Assembly (NCBI RefSeq): GCF_023101765.2
Contig: NC_064233.1
Location: forward strand, 1,178,001 to 1,242,000
Source of the DNA: Spodoptera frugiperda
Taxonomy: Eukaryota; Arthropoda; Insecta; Lepidoptera; Noctuidae
DNA length: 64,000 bases
Direction: 5' to 3'
Shown: in pieces, positions 21,341 through 33,235 of the stretch
Layout: every line of letters begins with the position of its first letter
Position numbering within the stretch: the stretch's first letter is position 1
Notes under the pieces: model-generated
Told to the model about the DNA's origin: nothing
Databases searched by the model: none
Seen by the model: the letters and a program-made list of their open reading frames with translations, nothing else
Program-made: the position numbers and the translations under genes

Positions 21341-21971
21341 ATATTATAAGTTGTAATCAGATAATAAAAATGAAGCACCATATCCAAAAAAATACTTATT
21401 CAAATATAAAGCAAATTCATACTAAGGGTACAGATATTATAAGCTGAAATCAAGCTTTAAAGCCAAATAAAAATGGAGTACCACTTCCAAAAAATCATTC
21501 ATTCGACGAGATCTCAAAGATAAATAAAATGAGTCATAGTTAACTTACTTCACAAGTACCGAACTAGTTAGCCAAACATAGCACAATACCTATAAATACA
21601 AATAGTTTTTAAATCTACAGACAAAATATTTACCAACACATAAATAGACAGTAGTAGGCAAGGTTAAGCTTAGTCCTAGACGTAATACTACGAGATAGCA
21701 CGACCTTCAGCTTAGATTTATATCTAGACCGAGAAACCGACCGACTACATAGAAACTAGTATCGAAAGCCTCTCCGAGGTCTGAGAAGACTGTGGTGTAA
21801 GAAATACAGAGTCAAATTGAAAAAAGGATTAATATTTAGTATTTATAGTCAATACTGAGCTGCGGACTACCTAGCGGGTTACCGGAGCCCCGGTGTTGAA
21901 CATAGGCCTCCCCCAATGTCTTCCAAATAGGTCGGTTGGAAGCTGTGAAAATGACCCTAAGCCGGTTTATA
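21341..21971. other. No gene; short Rep-H and Rep-A pieces
   Basis: CATACTAAGGGTACAG recurs at 21419. 21855-21900 is a Rep-A end (GAGCTGCGGACTACCTAGCG). 21895-21960 has AACATAGGCCTCCCCCAATG, a repeat word also present near 14545. Confidence 0.35.
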
Positions 21972-22127
21972 TGATCCGGAGCTTCGGACTACCTAACAAG
22001 TTTACCGGGGCTCCGGCTCGAAAAGCAGGAGTAGGAACGGGGTGGTTTTAGTCAGTAAGAGTTTGACACTCCCTGTCGCCTCGCCCAAGGCGGGAGAAGG
22101 TTGGTTATTACCTCATCAAAAAAAAAG
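21972..22127 (-). repeat. Rep-A copy, inverted
   Basis: GGAGCTTCGGACTACCTAAC through GCCTCGCCCAAGGCGGGAGA to an inverted T-run (AAAAAAAA). Confidence 0.65.
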
Positions 22128-23095
22128 TTGTTATAACCAGTCAAAATATGCGGCCTACGATTAAGCACGTCTTCTTCCGATGTTCAGAAGTGAATAATAA
22201 CGATAGAGTTAAATCTAGTACCAATATCACCCTATAACGAACCCCTTATAAAAGGCACATTGCTGTAAATTAGTTTACAAAGCAGTAGACAAGTTTAATT
22301 AGTCGGGCCGTTCCTGTAATTCAGCGTGACATCACCGTTCGATCCGGCGTGACGCTGACGTGACGGCGTCAGCTTATTCTTGACCCAATTGTTGGCACAC
22401 GACAATTATTTCAGCTTGTTTTTATTCCACAAAAATTGTTACTTGGAAACTCTGATTTGTTTTGGAGCAATAGTTTTTGTTACTGCGGCCATTTTAATTA
22501 TTTTTGTAGGTATTTCAGATAGACAACTCAATTTTTCCTTTCAAAATGGTCATCCGCACGTTTTCTAGTGCTTTAATTACACATTCCAGTGCTCAAACAT
22601 GCATAAAATAACTTTAGACTTCATTCAGGAACTGTCGTAATCGATGTTTGTATTATAACTAACGTCAGGTAAAAAATAAATGCAATTTCAGTTTATATTT
22701 AAACTCGTACTGCGATAGAATCAGTTCAAAAAGAAGTTTTTGTCAATTCAGCCGGGTATGTCTTTTTGTATCGATCGACAGACATTTTTAATGTTTTGAT
22801 AATAAAAATGTCAATGACTATTTTGAGCAACTCGATATTAGGTATCTTGTTTTTGTTAAATATTGAATTTTTGTGTTTATTTTATTGTATTTTCACTGTT
22901 ACTTATGTTATATTTCGCTGTTTCTTTCTTTTATTTCTATTATTTTGTATTATAAAAGTATTTGCGTTTCATAATCTTTGTATTTGTCTGCGTGTCCACT
23001 GTCGAATAAATGCTTTTTTCTTTCTTGTTGATATTTACTTTGACGTTCAAAAATGCCTTTACTATTGGAAATAAATATTTTTGACTTTGACTTTT
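22128..23095. other. No gene; AT-rich
   Basis: Open frames at 22380 and 22766 are hydrophobic, but they follow AT-rich base composition and have no start context or family match. A Rep-C tail (GAAATAAATATTTTTGACTT) ends at 23095. Confidence 0.3.
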
Positions 23096-23099
23096 TATT

Positions 23100-23380
23100 A
23101 ACTCCGGTGACTCCCCACGCATCTTATTTTTTTACATAGTTACAATATTCTTGCTATATTCGTACATAACCTCACACCTGTCTCCCTTGGAAGTCAGTAG
23201 AGCCAATGGAACGCCAATTGCTACGAATCTTACACACCTCTTTCGCTTCATCAACAGTCATCAGTCTTTTCATGCATGCTCGTCGGTTAAAGGTACTTTT
23301 AATTTGGCCCTTCTTTAATATATCGCCAATCTGGTCACTATATATCCGTCTAAGGCGCCCTCGATAGCACAAAAATATTA
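23100..23380 (-). repeat. LINE-related fragment (short peptide with AKEVCKIR motif)
   Basis: The minus frame 23372-23172 contains RACMKRLMTVDEAKEVCKIR, a peptide I associate with a dispersed lepidopteran element. A second piece of the same sequence is at 38375-38480 inside the intron of the first protease-homologue gene. Confidence 0.4.
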
Positions 23381-23823
23381 ATGTAAAGCTTTATACTCCT
23401 TCCGCATAATCTTTAACATCAAAGGTTACAGCTTTCTCTTAATGAGTCCCTATATTTCCCAACAGTATCCGTGTGAAACGGTCCAGCTGTAGATTCGACG
23501 TCTCCAAACGATCCCAGCAGGTACATGTCGAAATCTGACTTCCTGCGTTATTTCTGGACGCCCTATTTATTTTACTACAATTGTGTTGCGACTCTACTTC
23601 GCCCGTAAGCTATAATATTGGTGGAAAGTTATATTAGTCACGTCCAGTAACAGAGTCAATTGAAAACGGGTGATTGGGAAATTATGATCAGTCACCATCT
23701 TGATTTTTTGGTCACTCAACAGCAATAAAATTTCCAAACTTGCAGCTAGTCACTGCGGGTATAGATAGCTGCTTCTTGAAATCCCCAAATCACCAGACAA
23801 GCGTGGGGATTATAATAAACCCT

Positions 23824-24090
23824 TTTTTTGAGACAGGAAAATCATCCAATAACTTTTTTTTTTTTGAGACAGGAAAGTTATCCAATGACTTCTTTTTTTT
23901 TTGTGACAGGAAAGTCATCCAATTCCTTTTATTTGAGATAGGAAAATCATCCAGTGACTTCTGGGGAAAATCATCCTATGTCTTCTCTCGTCTTGGGCGA
24001 GGCGAGAGGGAGTGTCAGACTCTTACTGACTAAAAACCACCCCGTTGCTAATCCTGCTTTTCGAGCCGGAGCCCAGTCCGCAGCTCAGGA
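23824..24090 (+). repeat. Rep-A copy with a tandemly multiplied head
   Basis: The head unit (T-run, GAGACAGGAAAATCATCCAA, TGACTTC) is repeated about five times in diverged form between 23824 and 23975 before one normal body. Confidence 0.7.
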
Positions 24091-24095
24091 TTATA

Positions 24096-25400
24096 AAAAA
24101 CCTGAGTTTATAAGAATAATGATGAATTTAAAATTCCTTTAACTTCAACAGTGAGTTTGCCCCAATGGTTGTTGGCGATCCAGTTTGTCCAAATGAGCGT
24201 AAAAACATTACAAACATTGAGATGACAATATCAGCGAGTCAACGAACTGTTATCAGTGGCATTTTTATCAGCAAACACAAATCTGTGCGGATAGAAGATA
24301 ATTAAAAATAAACAGTTTCGTGTGTGGGTAGCGTTCCAATAAATTTGGTTACAGCGAATGTATGTAATCGCAAAGTGGACATGGACATTAGTATATTTTT
24401 GCAAAATTTTTGTTTTTTTTTTTTTTGGTTAGGCGTGTGGCCATTTTATTTGATTCAATGGGATCTGATGAAGGATGCTGATCGCTATAAGTCAGAGATT
24501 CATTGCGAATTGCTAGGAGATAACTTGCTGAATTTTTTTTTGGAAAATTGTCAATAATTGTAATGCAACTAAAATAAAATAAAAAACAGTTATGAATTAA
24601 AATAGTACTTAGGAATTTGGGACTAAACAGGTATTTCATTGTCCAAATTGTCTCGTTTTCAACAAAGCAAAAATTATATCAAGTAAGGAATAAAAGCCTA
24701 ATATTCCAGACAATAATCAACCTCTGTTCCAAATTTCATCCCAATCCGTTCAGCAGTTTAGACGCGAAACGCGTAACAAACATACAAACTTACGCATTTA
24801 TAATATTAGCAGCACAATAAACACCGGTTTCCTTACCAGTAAGGTGGCGTCAAGGCGTTACGCAACCAGTGTAGGTAGGTAGGTAGGTATGTAAACTATT
24901 ATAAAATTAACTCCACAGGCCATTCTCGAGGGCGGCCGTGCTGGAAGCCTTACAAAGCCGACGACTCCTGTACTCAGCTATTTAGACGCCGACTTTTTTA
25001 TAGACTTCCTTGTTTGGATTAGTTATGGTGTTTTGTTATTCTTATTTCTGCCAGATCCGGAACAACAGAGTAGTTTGAATAGCTCAGAGTAGGAAATGCC
25101 GTACCTCACCTCATCTACATTTTTTATATGACGTAGAGAGGAGTGGAAGGAGGGTAGGGAGGCCTTTGCCCTGCAGTGGGACGATCATGGCTGAAATCTA
25201 AATGTATAATTTTGACGTGTAAATGTGCTCTTTTGTAGTCTAGTTATTTACAAAAAATAACAAAAACATTGTTTCAATAATTTGTAGATCACACAAAGTT
25301 ATACTCCGTGTCGGAAACCGAACCCGTTACACGTTGGGCGATAGCCCAGCCACCGTACCAACCGTGCAGTAAATTCCTCAAATATTTATACAAGGAACCC
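24096..25400. other. No gene; RTE-like LINE 3' fragment and repeats
   Basis: 25130-25195 ends AGGCCTTTGCCCTGCAGTGG, the 3' sequence I know from RTE-type LINEs of moths. 24868-24890 is a (GTAG)n microsatellite. 24690-24800 has the CAAATTTCATCCCAATCCGT repeat. 25240-25375 is an inverted Rep-D remnant (GAACCCGTTACACGTTGG). Confidence 0.4.
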
Positions 25401-25401
25401 T

Positions 25402-25552
25402 TTTTTTAAAGGAGGAAAATCATCCAATTACTTCTCCCACCTTAGGCGAGGCGAGAAGGAGTATCAGACTCTTACTGACTAAAAACCACCCCGTTCCTAC
25501 TCCTACCCTTCAAGCCGGAGCCGGTAAACCCGCTCGATAGTCCTCAGCTCCG
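25402..25552 (+). repeat. Rep-A copy
   Basis: Complete from the T-run (TTTTTTTAAAGGAGG) to CAGCTCCGG, with a small deletion before GGTAAACCCGC. Confidence 0.65.
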
Positions 25553-25555
25553 GAT

Positions 25556-26526
25556 GCAAAGAACTCTATACCGAGATTCTAATACTACTAATATATTATG
25601 TAGTACATAATGAATTACATACATAGACATACATACATATTAATTACATTAGACAATGATTACACTATACATATTTGCATTAATGTAAGGATGCGGAACG
25701 CGCAGCATTTTATCGGCATGTCCATTAGCTCTATGACAAAATCTTAGCGCCCACGGTATCTAACTTGCTATGCGAAGTACAACCTTATTGCTATGGTGAT
25801 AAAGATGTCAATGTGGGGAAGATAGATAGAGCATACGAAATGCAACCTTATTACTGTAAATTAAGAGTTGAAAATTGCGTTGGATTTGAGTAGTTATGTA
25901 CTTTTAGATTATATACTATAGTTTTGTATTTAGTTATATGTTGTCAATGTTATGTTATGTTTTTGGATAATTTCTTTGTTTATTATAGTTAGTGTGAATT
26001 TCTATTGTAAGCAGCTGTGACTCTTGTATTCAACTAGTTATGCAATTTAATACCATAATCGAAACAATGAAACAAAATAAAAAGATATTAGTAAGAAATC
26101 TATACTGAAGAGTTTGTTTGTTTAAATATAATTTTAAGTAGACTCCATGCTACTACTGAGATTTTTCTAAAAACCGAAATAAGCTTAGTAATACTTTGCC
26201 CGAGTACGAAGTCGCATTTTGGATCACTCGACCTACGAGGTAGTCTTGAAAATAAAATATGTAAATAGGTATGTATGTATGTATGTACTATCAAACAAAC
26301 AGACAACATAATATACCTAAATATTAATCAGTTGTATTGTAATTTAAACAATACCTACCTAGTTATATCCAATTAATTTCTACCGACCACTAATTAATAA
26401 CTTTAATAATCCATAGTAACCAATTTACCTATTAAAATAATACATTTTATTTAATGAGGAAACAATTACAATGTTATGACAAAGTCAATTACCGATTTAT
26501 TTGTATTGCATCAAAAAAATATACTA
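25556..26526. other. No gene; Rep-E remnant and microsatellite
   Basis: 26130-26250 is an inverted Rep-E remnant (CCATGCTACTACTGAGATTT ... GATCACTCGACCTACGAGG). 26262-26288 is (GTAT)n. Confidence 0.35.
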
Positions 26527-26602
26527 AAAACCACCCTGTTCCTACTCCTGCTTTTCGAGCTAGAGCCCCGGTAACCCGCTAGGCAGACTGCAGCTCTGGA
26601 TC
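26527..26602 (+). repeat. Rep-A copy, 3' half
   Basis: CTAAAAACCACCCTGTTCCT to CAGCTCTGGA only. Confidence 0.55.
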
Positions 26603-26614
26603 TAGTTATACCTA

Positions 26615-26762
26615 CATAACTACTTAATTAAAAGGTCCAAATTAATTTAAATAAATATTTTTGTGTTGGATAAACCCATTTATTGATGATATATGCTATA
26701 AAACATCACAATGTGATCAATGTGAGCCGAGCAATGTGTGAAATGGTATGGAAGTAGCTAGT
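26615..26762 (+). mobile_element. Rep-G Helitron-like copy
   Basis: TTGTGTTGGATAAACCCATT, then CTATAAAACATCACA and the AGTAGCTAGT terminus. The 5' part is eroded. Confidence 0.5.
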
Positions 26763-29700
26763 ATAATATAAAATCTATATATAAAACTCTTTTGTTACTG
26801 AATGATTGACTGATAGACAATGTACATCCAAGATTACTGTACCTAGGAAGCTTGGCATGTATGTTGCTCGAGGACTGAGTAGAACACTAAGATAGGATTT
26901 TCCTAAATTCCCAAAGAATTGGGAAAATCGGGCATCACCTAATTATGTGTATGAAGTCACTAGCAAAAACCAGAATATTTATATTTTTTTCATCTATGTG
27001 AGCAATAAAATAATGAAATAGTTTTTACTAAGTGTGTACAATTGAGTTATTTATTATATTCTAGTATTTATTTATTTAGTAGGTATTGTAGTAATATTTG
27101 CGAAGCTATGTTTACCTCATAGCAAATATGTGACACATTGAATGGAATAATGTTATTGTAATTTGTAACTGAATCAAAATAATTTATAGTAATATTGTCT
27201 CAATATTGTTATTTATTAGTCATCACTATGAGAGCATTAGGATTAATCATGTTTATTCATTAAATTAATCATGTTTCATTGAAGTTCTATTACAGTATTT
27301 TAGAACAAAACAAGTTTTCATTGCTAGGTTAGGTCTTACGACAAATCTAGATTTCGGAAATACAAATGTGAGCTACATAAAAACAACTGACACTCAATTG
27401 TTTTAAAATAAACATGTAATCAGCGATAACATCTGAAAATGCTAGGACATACAATATAGATTCTAGGCATTAGGTCATCTACATTCTAAGCTAGTCGATC
27501 ACGATTTTGGCTCAATATCATCGTCTGATGTAGCATTGAAGTTATTCAAATGTTGTGTTCAAAGGTAAACGAGTCGAGACGAACGTTTAACGTAGTAACA
27601 TCCACCAAAAACAAAGTATTCTTTTAGTAAATCTATTTAAAAAATCTGATGTCACTCGCGCTCATGTAGGCGCCTCAAGCAAGGCCGACAGAACTAGCGT
27701 AAACTATCAACACCATTCACAATTCAATTGATGTTTAACAATAGTCCCAAATCAAGTAAGCGTCCTATTAGAATTTTACAAGGCTTCCTCCCGAAAAAAC
27801 GCCTAATAATCAATTTTTAAACTGAAAACTACACGTAACTCTATGTCAACAAAACCTAGCAGCGGTAATTCCAACATGAAAACAAGCAATCACCATTAGT
27901 TTTCAGCACGTAATAGACGCTATGCTTCATAGAGAATGAGAATAACGAAGAAATTAGGTTACACAGAGCTTCCGATCGATATATTTATACGAAATCCTGA
28001 AAGCTCAAGTCAAGATGGCGGGAATATAACCCCGCCGAATTGAAAACGACGCGACCACTAGGAAGTGCATCGATAATGACACGACCCAAATTCGGTCGGG
28101 TTATACGTCTGATCGGACAGATGTAAGAATTCTTGTTTCCTACGGGTTTTCTGTAAAGTCGGCAGAGTTGCGATTACCGTATATGAAAATTTGGCATGAT
28201 ATATAACTATTCTTACCGTTTCCGTTCTCCATTAGCGCTTAAAACAACACAAAACACTATTTTTTTTACACAAGCACTCACACGCCCATACGGTATGTAA
28301 CAACATCACGAGTACTACTGCGCCATCTGGTGCGTTCTTGATCTAATGCAGCAATTACACCTGTGGCTACGTTCACTGCGGTGTTAATTTAATTTCGTCA
28401 GTGTAATTAGCGCTGTTCACTTAAAATTATGACAAATTTTCAATAAAACAACTATATTTGAGGATGAAAGTGTACAAAGCACTCACATTAAAGGTGTATT
28501 TATGTCACGATAGAGTGTAAATGCGGAATGAATTCATGTAACGCGCGCAGTATTGATTTTTTCACGCAGCTGATTCAGTAGCTGGCGGACGTAATGGGAC
28601 GTCCGATTTCGCGCAATCGAGAACAAAGTTTGACTCATCGTTATTTTTGTTCAATTTTACGAAGTTCTGACTGATATGTTATTGTTAAATAATGTTGCAT
28701 TCAGTTAGAAAATGTACGGTGAGCGGATGCCTAAATATGGTCAGTGGTCTGCTACTTAGGTTGATGTGAATTTCATCTGAGGAATTCATTGAATCAAGGT
28801 CGGCGTAGGCTTGCTCGACTTGTAAGGAAAGCTGCCTAATCAATCGATTTATCTTGTACTCTGCCAGTAACTTCCGCTGTGTCGGTGATGTACTTATTAA
28901 GAGCACATTCTTAGCTCGCTACTAGCGAAGTTATTTGCTCGTTCATAATTAATTGAGTAGCTTATTCAAATAAACTGTTATTTTACTTAAAGTACGTACA
29001 ACTTTATTTAGTTATTGGATTGGATTTATTAAAGTGTGTATGTATGCCTCTATATGGTGGTAGCGTAGTGATAGATTTGAAGAATATAGGTACCCAGAGA
29101 ATGCTTGAAGAAGAATCTTCGTGGAAGGAAAACCGATGTTGTATTTAGATTTTTATTTGTGTATTAATGTTCGGCGATTATTTTAATAAAAATATGTTTT
29201 ATTTTAATGTTTATAAACTACATGCATAACATCCCAATAAGAATTGCGTCAACTGCCTCATATTAGCGATAAGTAGGTAGGCAGTATAGCTATGTTTGAG
29301 TTATAAAAAAACAATTATTATCAATTTATTACATGCTGACTCTACACGTGTACCGTATATAACAATTTTTCAATCATTAGTTCGCGTGTTTTCAGCTGCG
29401 GTTTCACAGTGAATCAATACCCACAGGCATTTCCGTACATTTCGTTGCGGAGAGTGAGAACAGCGCCATCTGTGGTCGAGTAGAGGAACTAAATGAAATG
29501 GAATGTTTCGATTTTAATCTAAAACAACAATTTTTAGACATTTATTATATTATTTTTTCTTAGTGTACAAATTATATTAAGTAGGTACTAGCTCTGATAT
29601 AAAATTATAAAAATTTAGGGCCCAACGTTAATTTGGTATATCTACAAAATATTAAATAATAAATAAATGTAATGTAATGTATGTACCTAATATAAATAAT

Positions 29701-29870
29701 GTAATACTAACTTCTGTCAGCGGTTTCGCCTGCGGTCCCGTCATCAGCCTGTTAGGACAAACAAACAAACAGAGGTATTTTTTTCGGTAATTACTTAAGA
29801 TCTTTTTTTTTAATTTTCCACCTATTGTGATTACTTATTTGCTTATTTATAAAAAAGACTATTACGACTA
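26763..29870. other. No gene; about 3.1 kb largely free of recognised repeats
   Basis: This is the longest stretch here without the common families, AT-rich with a few GC patches (27640-27700, 28010-28110, 28300-28400, 28540-28620, 29440-29480). A 73-residue minus frame at 28906-28685 has no domain I recognise. A CTCF-like word lies at 28320-28333 and a core match at 29463. It could be host regulatory or intronic DNA, but no exon can be supported. Confidence 0.3.
28320..28333 (-). promoter_or_regulatory. Candidate CTCF-type insulator motif
   Basis: The minus strand reads GCACCAGATGGCGC, which fits 13 of 14 positions of the conserved animal CTCF core (CCASYAGRKGGCRS). This is a motif match only. 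Confidence 0.3.
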
Positions 29871-29874
29871 CTAA

Positions 29875-30235
29875 TCGAGTTTTCTTTAACTCCGTTTTAT
29901 CTAAGTATTGTTATCTTATATAACAAAACAAAAAAATACGTGTCTAATTTTTCCATTACGTAACTTTTAAAAAACGTTGCCCCACATTTGTATTTTCTCT
30001 TGTGTAGTGTAGAGTTAAGGTACAAACATTTAATTTCACATACACATGACACCCAGACCTGGAACAACAATTTGTGGATCACACAAAGAGTTGTTCCGTG
30101 CGGTAATCGAACCCGCGACACGTTGCACAGCAGCCAGTTGCCCAGCCACCGCGCCAACTGTGCACCAACTGGTAACTGACGGACTAAATAGATTGTTAAT
30201 GTTCACACCCCGTCAACTACCCTATTATTATAATT
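29875..30235 (-). repeat. Rep-I element interrupted by an inverted Rep-D SINE
   Basis: Rep-I flanks (CGTTTTATCTAAGTATTG, AATACGTGTCTAA at 29890-29950 and AACTGACGGACTAAATAGAT at 30173-30192) are separated by a Rep-D copy at 29968-30172 with an intact B-box (minus strand, GGTTCGATTACC-type) and tRNA-like head. Confidence 0.6.
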
Positions 30236-30850
30236 ACTCAAACACTTGAGTGGTAAGTTGGCAACATCACGGGCCGCCCGGCAGTTCAACTTTTAACTTA
30301 ATTGTAACATCTTTTCATTACACGATAAGATTTAACGCGAGTACCGTCAGATAATAAGATCGTTGTGTAATATTATGTATTAGTTTTTTTTATTTTGCAA
30401 GTTCTCCTTCTCAGGGTTGATCAAAATAGGCATCACATCCCACAACCTGCAGGGAAAAGGATGATTGTAACCCCCTACTTTTAGTTTCTAATTTATATAA
30501 AATGTTATAAAAAGCAAAAAAATAAATAAATGACTGATACCCTAGTTTTTTTCTCTTCCGTGCTGATGACCTATTTAAAATAAAATATTGGGTAGTTTCC
30601 TTAGTGAAATATAAATTATTTTGATTTGTTAATACACTAAAATATAAAAAAATAATCACACTTTCATTCATAGATGATTTCATTGATGATCTACGTAAAT
30701 CTGATTTTTTTATAGCTAATTTTCGAATAAATACAAAATTCATAACAAAAAAATACTGAATTAATAAAAAAAAATTTTGAATTTCGAAAATGTATTAAAA
30801 TTGACTAGTAGGATACTAGCCTATTAAGTAAACTATATTAAAATAACAAA
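30236..30850. other. No gene seen
   Basis: Very AT-rich. The 110-residue minus frame at 30743-30411 is Lys/Phe/Ser-rich with no domain. Confidence 0.3.
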
Positions 30851-30851
30851 A

Positions 30852-31027
30852 TCTATTATATAAAAATAAGTCGGGTTTTCCTTCCTGACGCTATAACTCC
30901 AGAACGCACGAACTGATTTCCATGGTTTTGCATTCGTTGGAAAGGTCTCGGGCTCCGTGAGGTTTATAGCAAAGAAAATTCAGGAAAAAAGACATGGTGG
31001 CGAAACGGAGTTCGCCAGGTTTGCTAG
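30852..31027 (+). mobile_element. Rep-F Helitron-like element
   Basis: A clean insertion between host A (30851) and T (31028) with TC at the 5' end and CTAG at the 3' end. It is about 30 bp shorter than the 58306 copy. Confidence 0.7.
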
Positions 31028-31560
31028 TCTTAATATAAAAATGACTCCAAATATAATGGAAACCACACCAACTTGCGTTGCCAACAGTACACAGAGTTAG
31101 TGTAACTACTTACTATCCACCCTACAATAAAAATATTCATATCTCTCCCTGCCCCTTTCTAACACACGCCAAATTACATAGGAGTAAAAGAGAGGTGTAT
31201 AGGGGTGATTTATCATAAAAATCCGCAAGGGAGCGTTTGAGATATCTATCTCTATTAGTGTTGCCGAGGGTAGTTTGCAAATGTTCGTTGTTTTTCTTAT
31301 TTTTTCTTGTTTAGTGGGATGGAAGAGGGTAGTTCGATGTTTTTCGGTCGTTAAACTATTCGCACTTGTATTAGGGGTGCAGTACCTACATGTATACAGT
31401 ATGGAGATCACTCATATGATTTAAATGAAACTACAAGTAGTACTCGTCTACAGAAGTATACAACTAAATATTTCAACGAAAACCGAAAATAAAAAAATTA
31501 AAACAAAATAAATGATGAAATTAATCGCGAATTAAATTCTGTGTGAACAGCTCCATGTAC
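31028..31560. other. No gene seen
   Basis: Low-complexity AT-rich flanks. The minus 101-residue frame at 31411-31106 has no recognisable domain. Confidence 0.3.
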
Positions 31561-31562
31561 CT

Positions 31563-31800
31563 TGACCACAGAAGAGCTGTAATGTTGTAGGTTGTCTAGG
31601 AATGTTACGGACATGCGGCGCGGCTATTATAATGCCGTATTTATTTATAAAGAGTTTTCAAATTAGCTTATACTTTTTGGCTTACTTTACTAGCCCATAT
31701 TTTGTATACTGCCTATTATACTGGGCTAGATATAGCCTACTATACTGGGCCTATTTCGCTCATTCTTCGTATATCGTCAGCCAAAATGACAACAAATAGC
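31563..31800 (+). repeat. Dispersed repeat shared with 48017-48190
   Basis: GACCACAGAAGAGCTGTAAT and GGAATGTTACGGACATGCGG are identical at both sites, followed by a CTGGGC(T)ATA/TATTATACTGGG tandem here. Confidence 0.55.
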
Positions 31801-31804
31801 GTGT

Positions 31805-31955
31805 GAAAAACGTGTAGAGGGTTCGATTCCCGCACGGAGCAATGTGTGATCCACAAATTGTTGTTTCGGGTCTGGGTGTCATGTGTAAGTGAACTTGTAT
31901 GTCTGTAAACGCACACACGTCACAGGAGAAAATCCTAGTGAGGGAGTTAACTCGT
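31805..31955 (+). repeat. Rep-D tRNA-headed SINE
   Basis: An excellent B-box GGTTCGATTCCCGC at about 31822, with a truncated A-box half. The body is close to the 46495 copy. Confidence 0.65.
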
Positions 31956-32244
31956 CGTAACCCGCCTTTTTGATCCCTTCTGATGATATAGCAGCTAAGG
32001 CCTTAGGCACCTCAACATTTACTCAATTTACAATTGCATTGTATAATGACATTAGATATTCAGTCTAATCGCGATCACCAGCTAAATAACATCCTGTATT
32101 GACTAATTAACATAATTAAATTGTAATTAATAAATAAATATTTTTTTAATCAAAACCCCGACCGCCGAAACATAACTGGGGCAACGTTTTTTTTAAATAT
32201 ATGGTTTAAAAAAATTAAGCCATAAAAGTTTTCCCTATATCGTA

Positions 32245-32345
32245 TATCTGGACTTGTGGATCACACAAAGACTCGTCTCGTGCAGAAATCGAACCCGCGT
32301 AATATCGCGCGGTAGCCGGTTGCCGGTTGCCGGTTGTGGGTAATC
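32245..32345 (-). repeat. Rep-D head, inverted
   Basis: Only head and start of body. GCCGGTTGCCGGTTGCCGGT at 32315-32335 is a short local triplication. Confidence 0.5.
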
Positions 32346-32509
32346 AATCAAGGACAAGAATACAAAAAAAAACAACAAGAATTTTCCAATTTTAGAGCTT
32401 GTGTGTCTTCAATTTATTGTTCAAATATAAAAATTATCTACCACGGATTTAATGGGAGATAGTGTTGTGTTTGAAGATTACAAGTTCGTCTGGTAGATTA
32501 CCAGAGCAA

Positions 32510-32805
32510 CGCAACGTCACGCCTTTTATCCCCGAAGGGGTAGGCAGAGGTGCTCATTGCGACACGTAATGCCGCTATAGGTACAATATACTTACATCCA
32601 CTTCACACCATTTGTGTTATAAGTCCCATGTAATAGGGGGCCTATTGCCATATACTGGACACAATTCCAGACTCCGTGCTACTACTGAGAAATTTTCGAA
32701 TAACCGAAAAAAGCCCAGTAATATTTTCCTTGACCCGGGAATCGAACCTGAGACCCCTTGTCCGGCAGTCGCACTTGCGACCACTCGACCAACGAGGCAG
32801 TCTAA
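32510..32805 (-). repeat. Rep-E SINE, inverted, complete
   Basis: It runs from the TTTTATCCCCGAAGGGGTAG end to the tRNA-like head CACTCGACCAACGAGGCAGT, with B-box GGTTCGATTCCCGG on the minus strand. Confidence 0.7.
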
Positions 32806-33120
32806 TGAAAATAAATGTAGGAATAAAATGAACATTAAAATGAAATGTAGGAATATTATTATTGTTTATGTGTTACCGAATCAGGCAGTCGACTGTGGAC
32901 TCTTAATATTGTGAAGTAATCGAGTTTGGTAACTAAACTGCTCAGCTTAAGCGACTTTAATGGGATAGGAATAAGGAATGGGGATTTAACATTAGGACAT
33001 ATCTTTTTGATTTTCGATATAATTTTTTTAGTGTTTCAGTTAATCATAATTGGCTTAGCAATTTAGCATAAAATTGTAACAAACACACAAATCAACTTAC
33101 TTTCGAATTCAAATTTGAGT
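32806..33120. other. No gene seen
   Basis: AT-rich, unassigned. Confidence 0.3.
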
Positions 33121-33124
33121 TAAT

Positions 33125-33235
33125 TTCAAAGTCAAAGTCAAAGCATTTATTTCAATTAATCCTAAATTAGACACTTTTGAAACGTCAAATTGAATTGTCT
33201 GTCAGTCTGTCTGTCAGTGAAACTAGGTGGTCGTC
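33125..33235 (-). repeat. Rep-C copy, 3' end only
   Basis: (TCAAAG) tail on the left and the GTCTGTCTGTCAGTG block on the right. Confidence 0.6.

Noticed and set aside
22380..23074. Two hydrophobic plus-strand frames that could be membrane proteins
   Set aside because: Poly-Phe/Ile/Leu content follows from T-rich DNA; no conserved motif or gene structure.
28685..28906. 73-residue minus-strand frame in the repeat-poor stretch
   Set aside because: No recognisable domain, no splice context, and frames of this length are expected by chance; could be revisited with transcript data.
30852..31027. Rep-F as a conventional TIR transposon
   Set aside because: No terminal inverted repeats; TC start, CTAG end, A-T target and a subterminal hairpin fit a Helitron instead.
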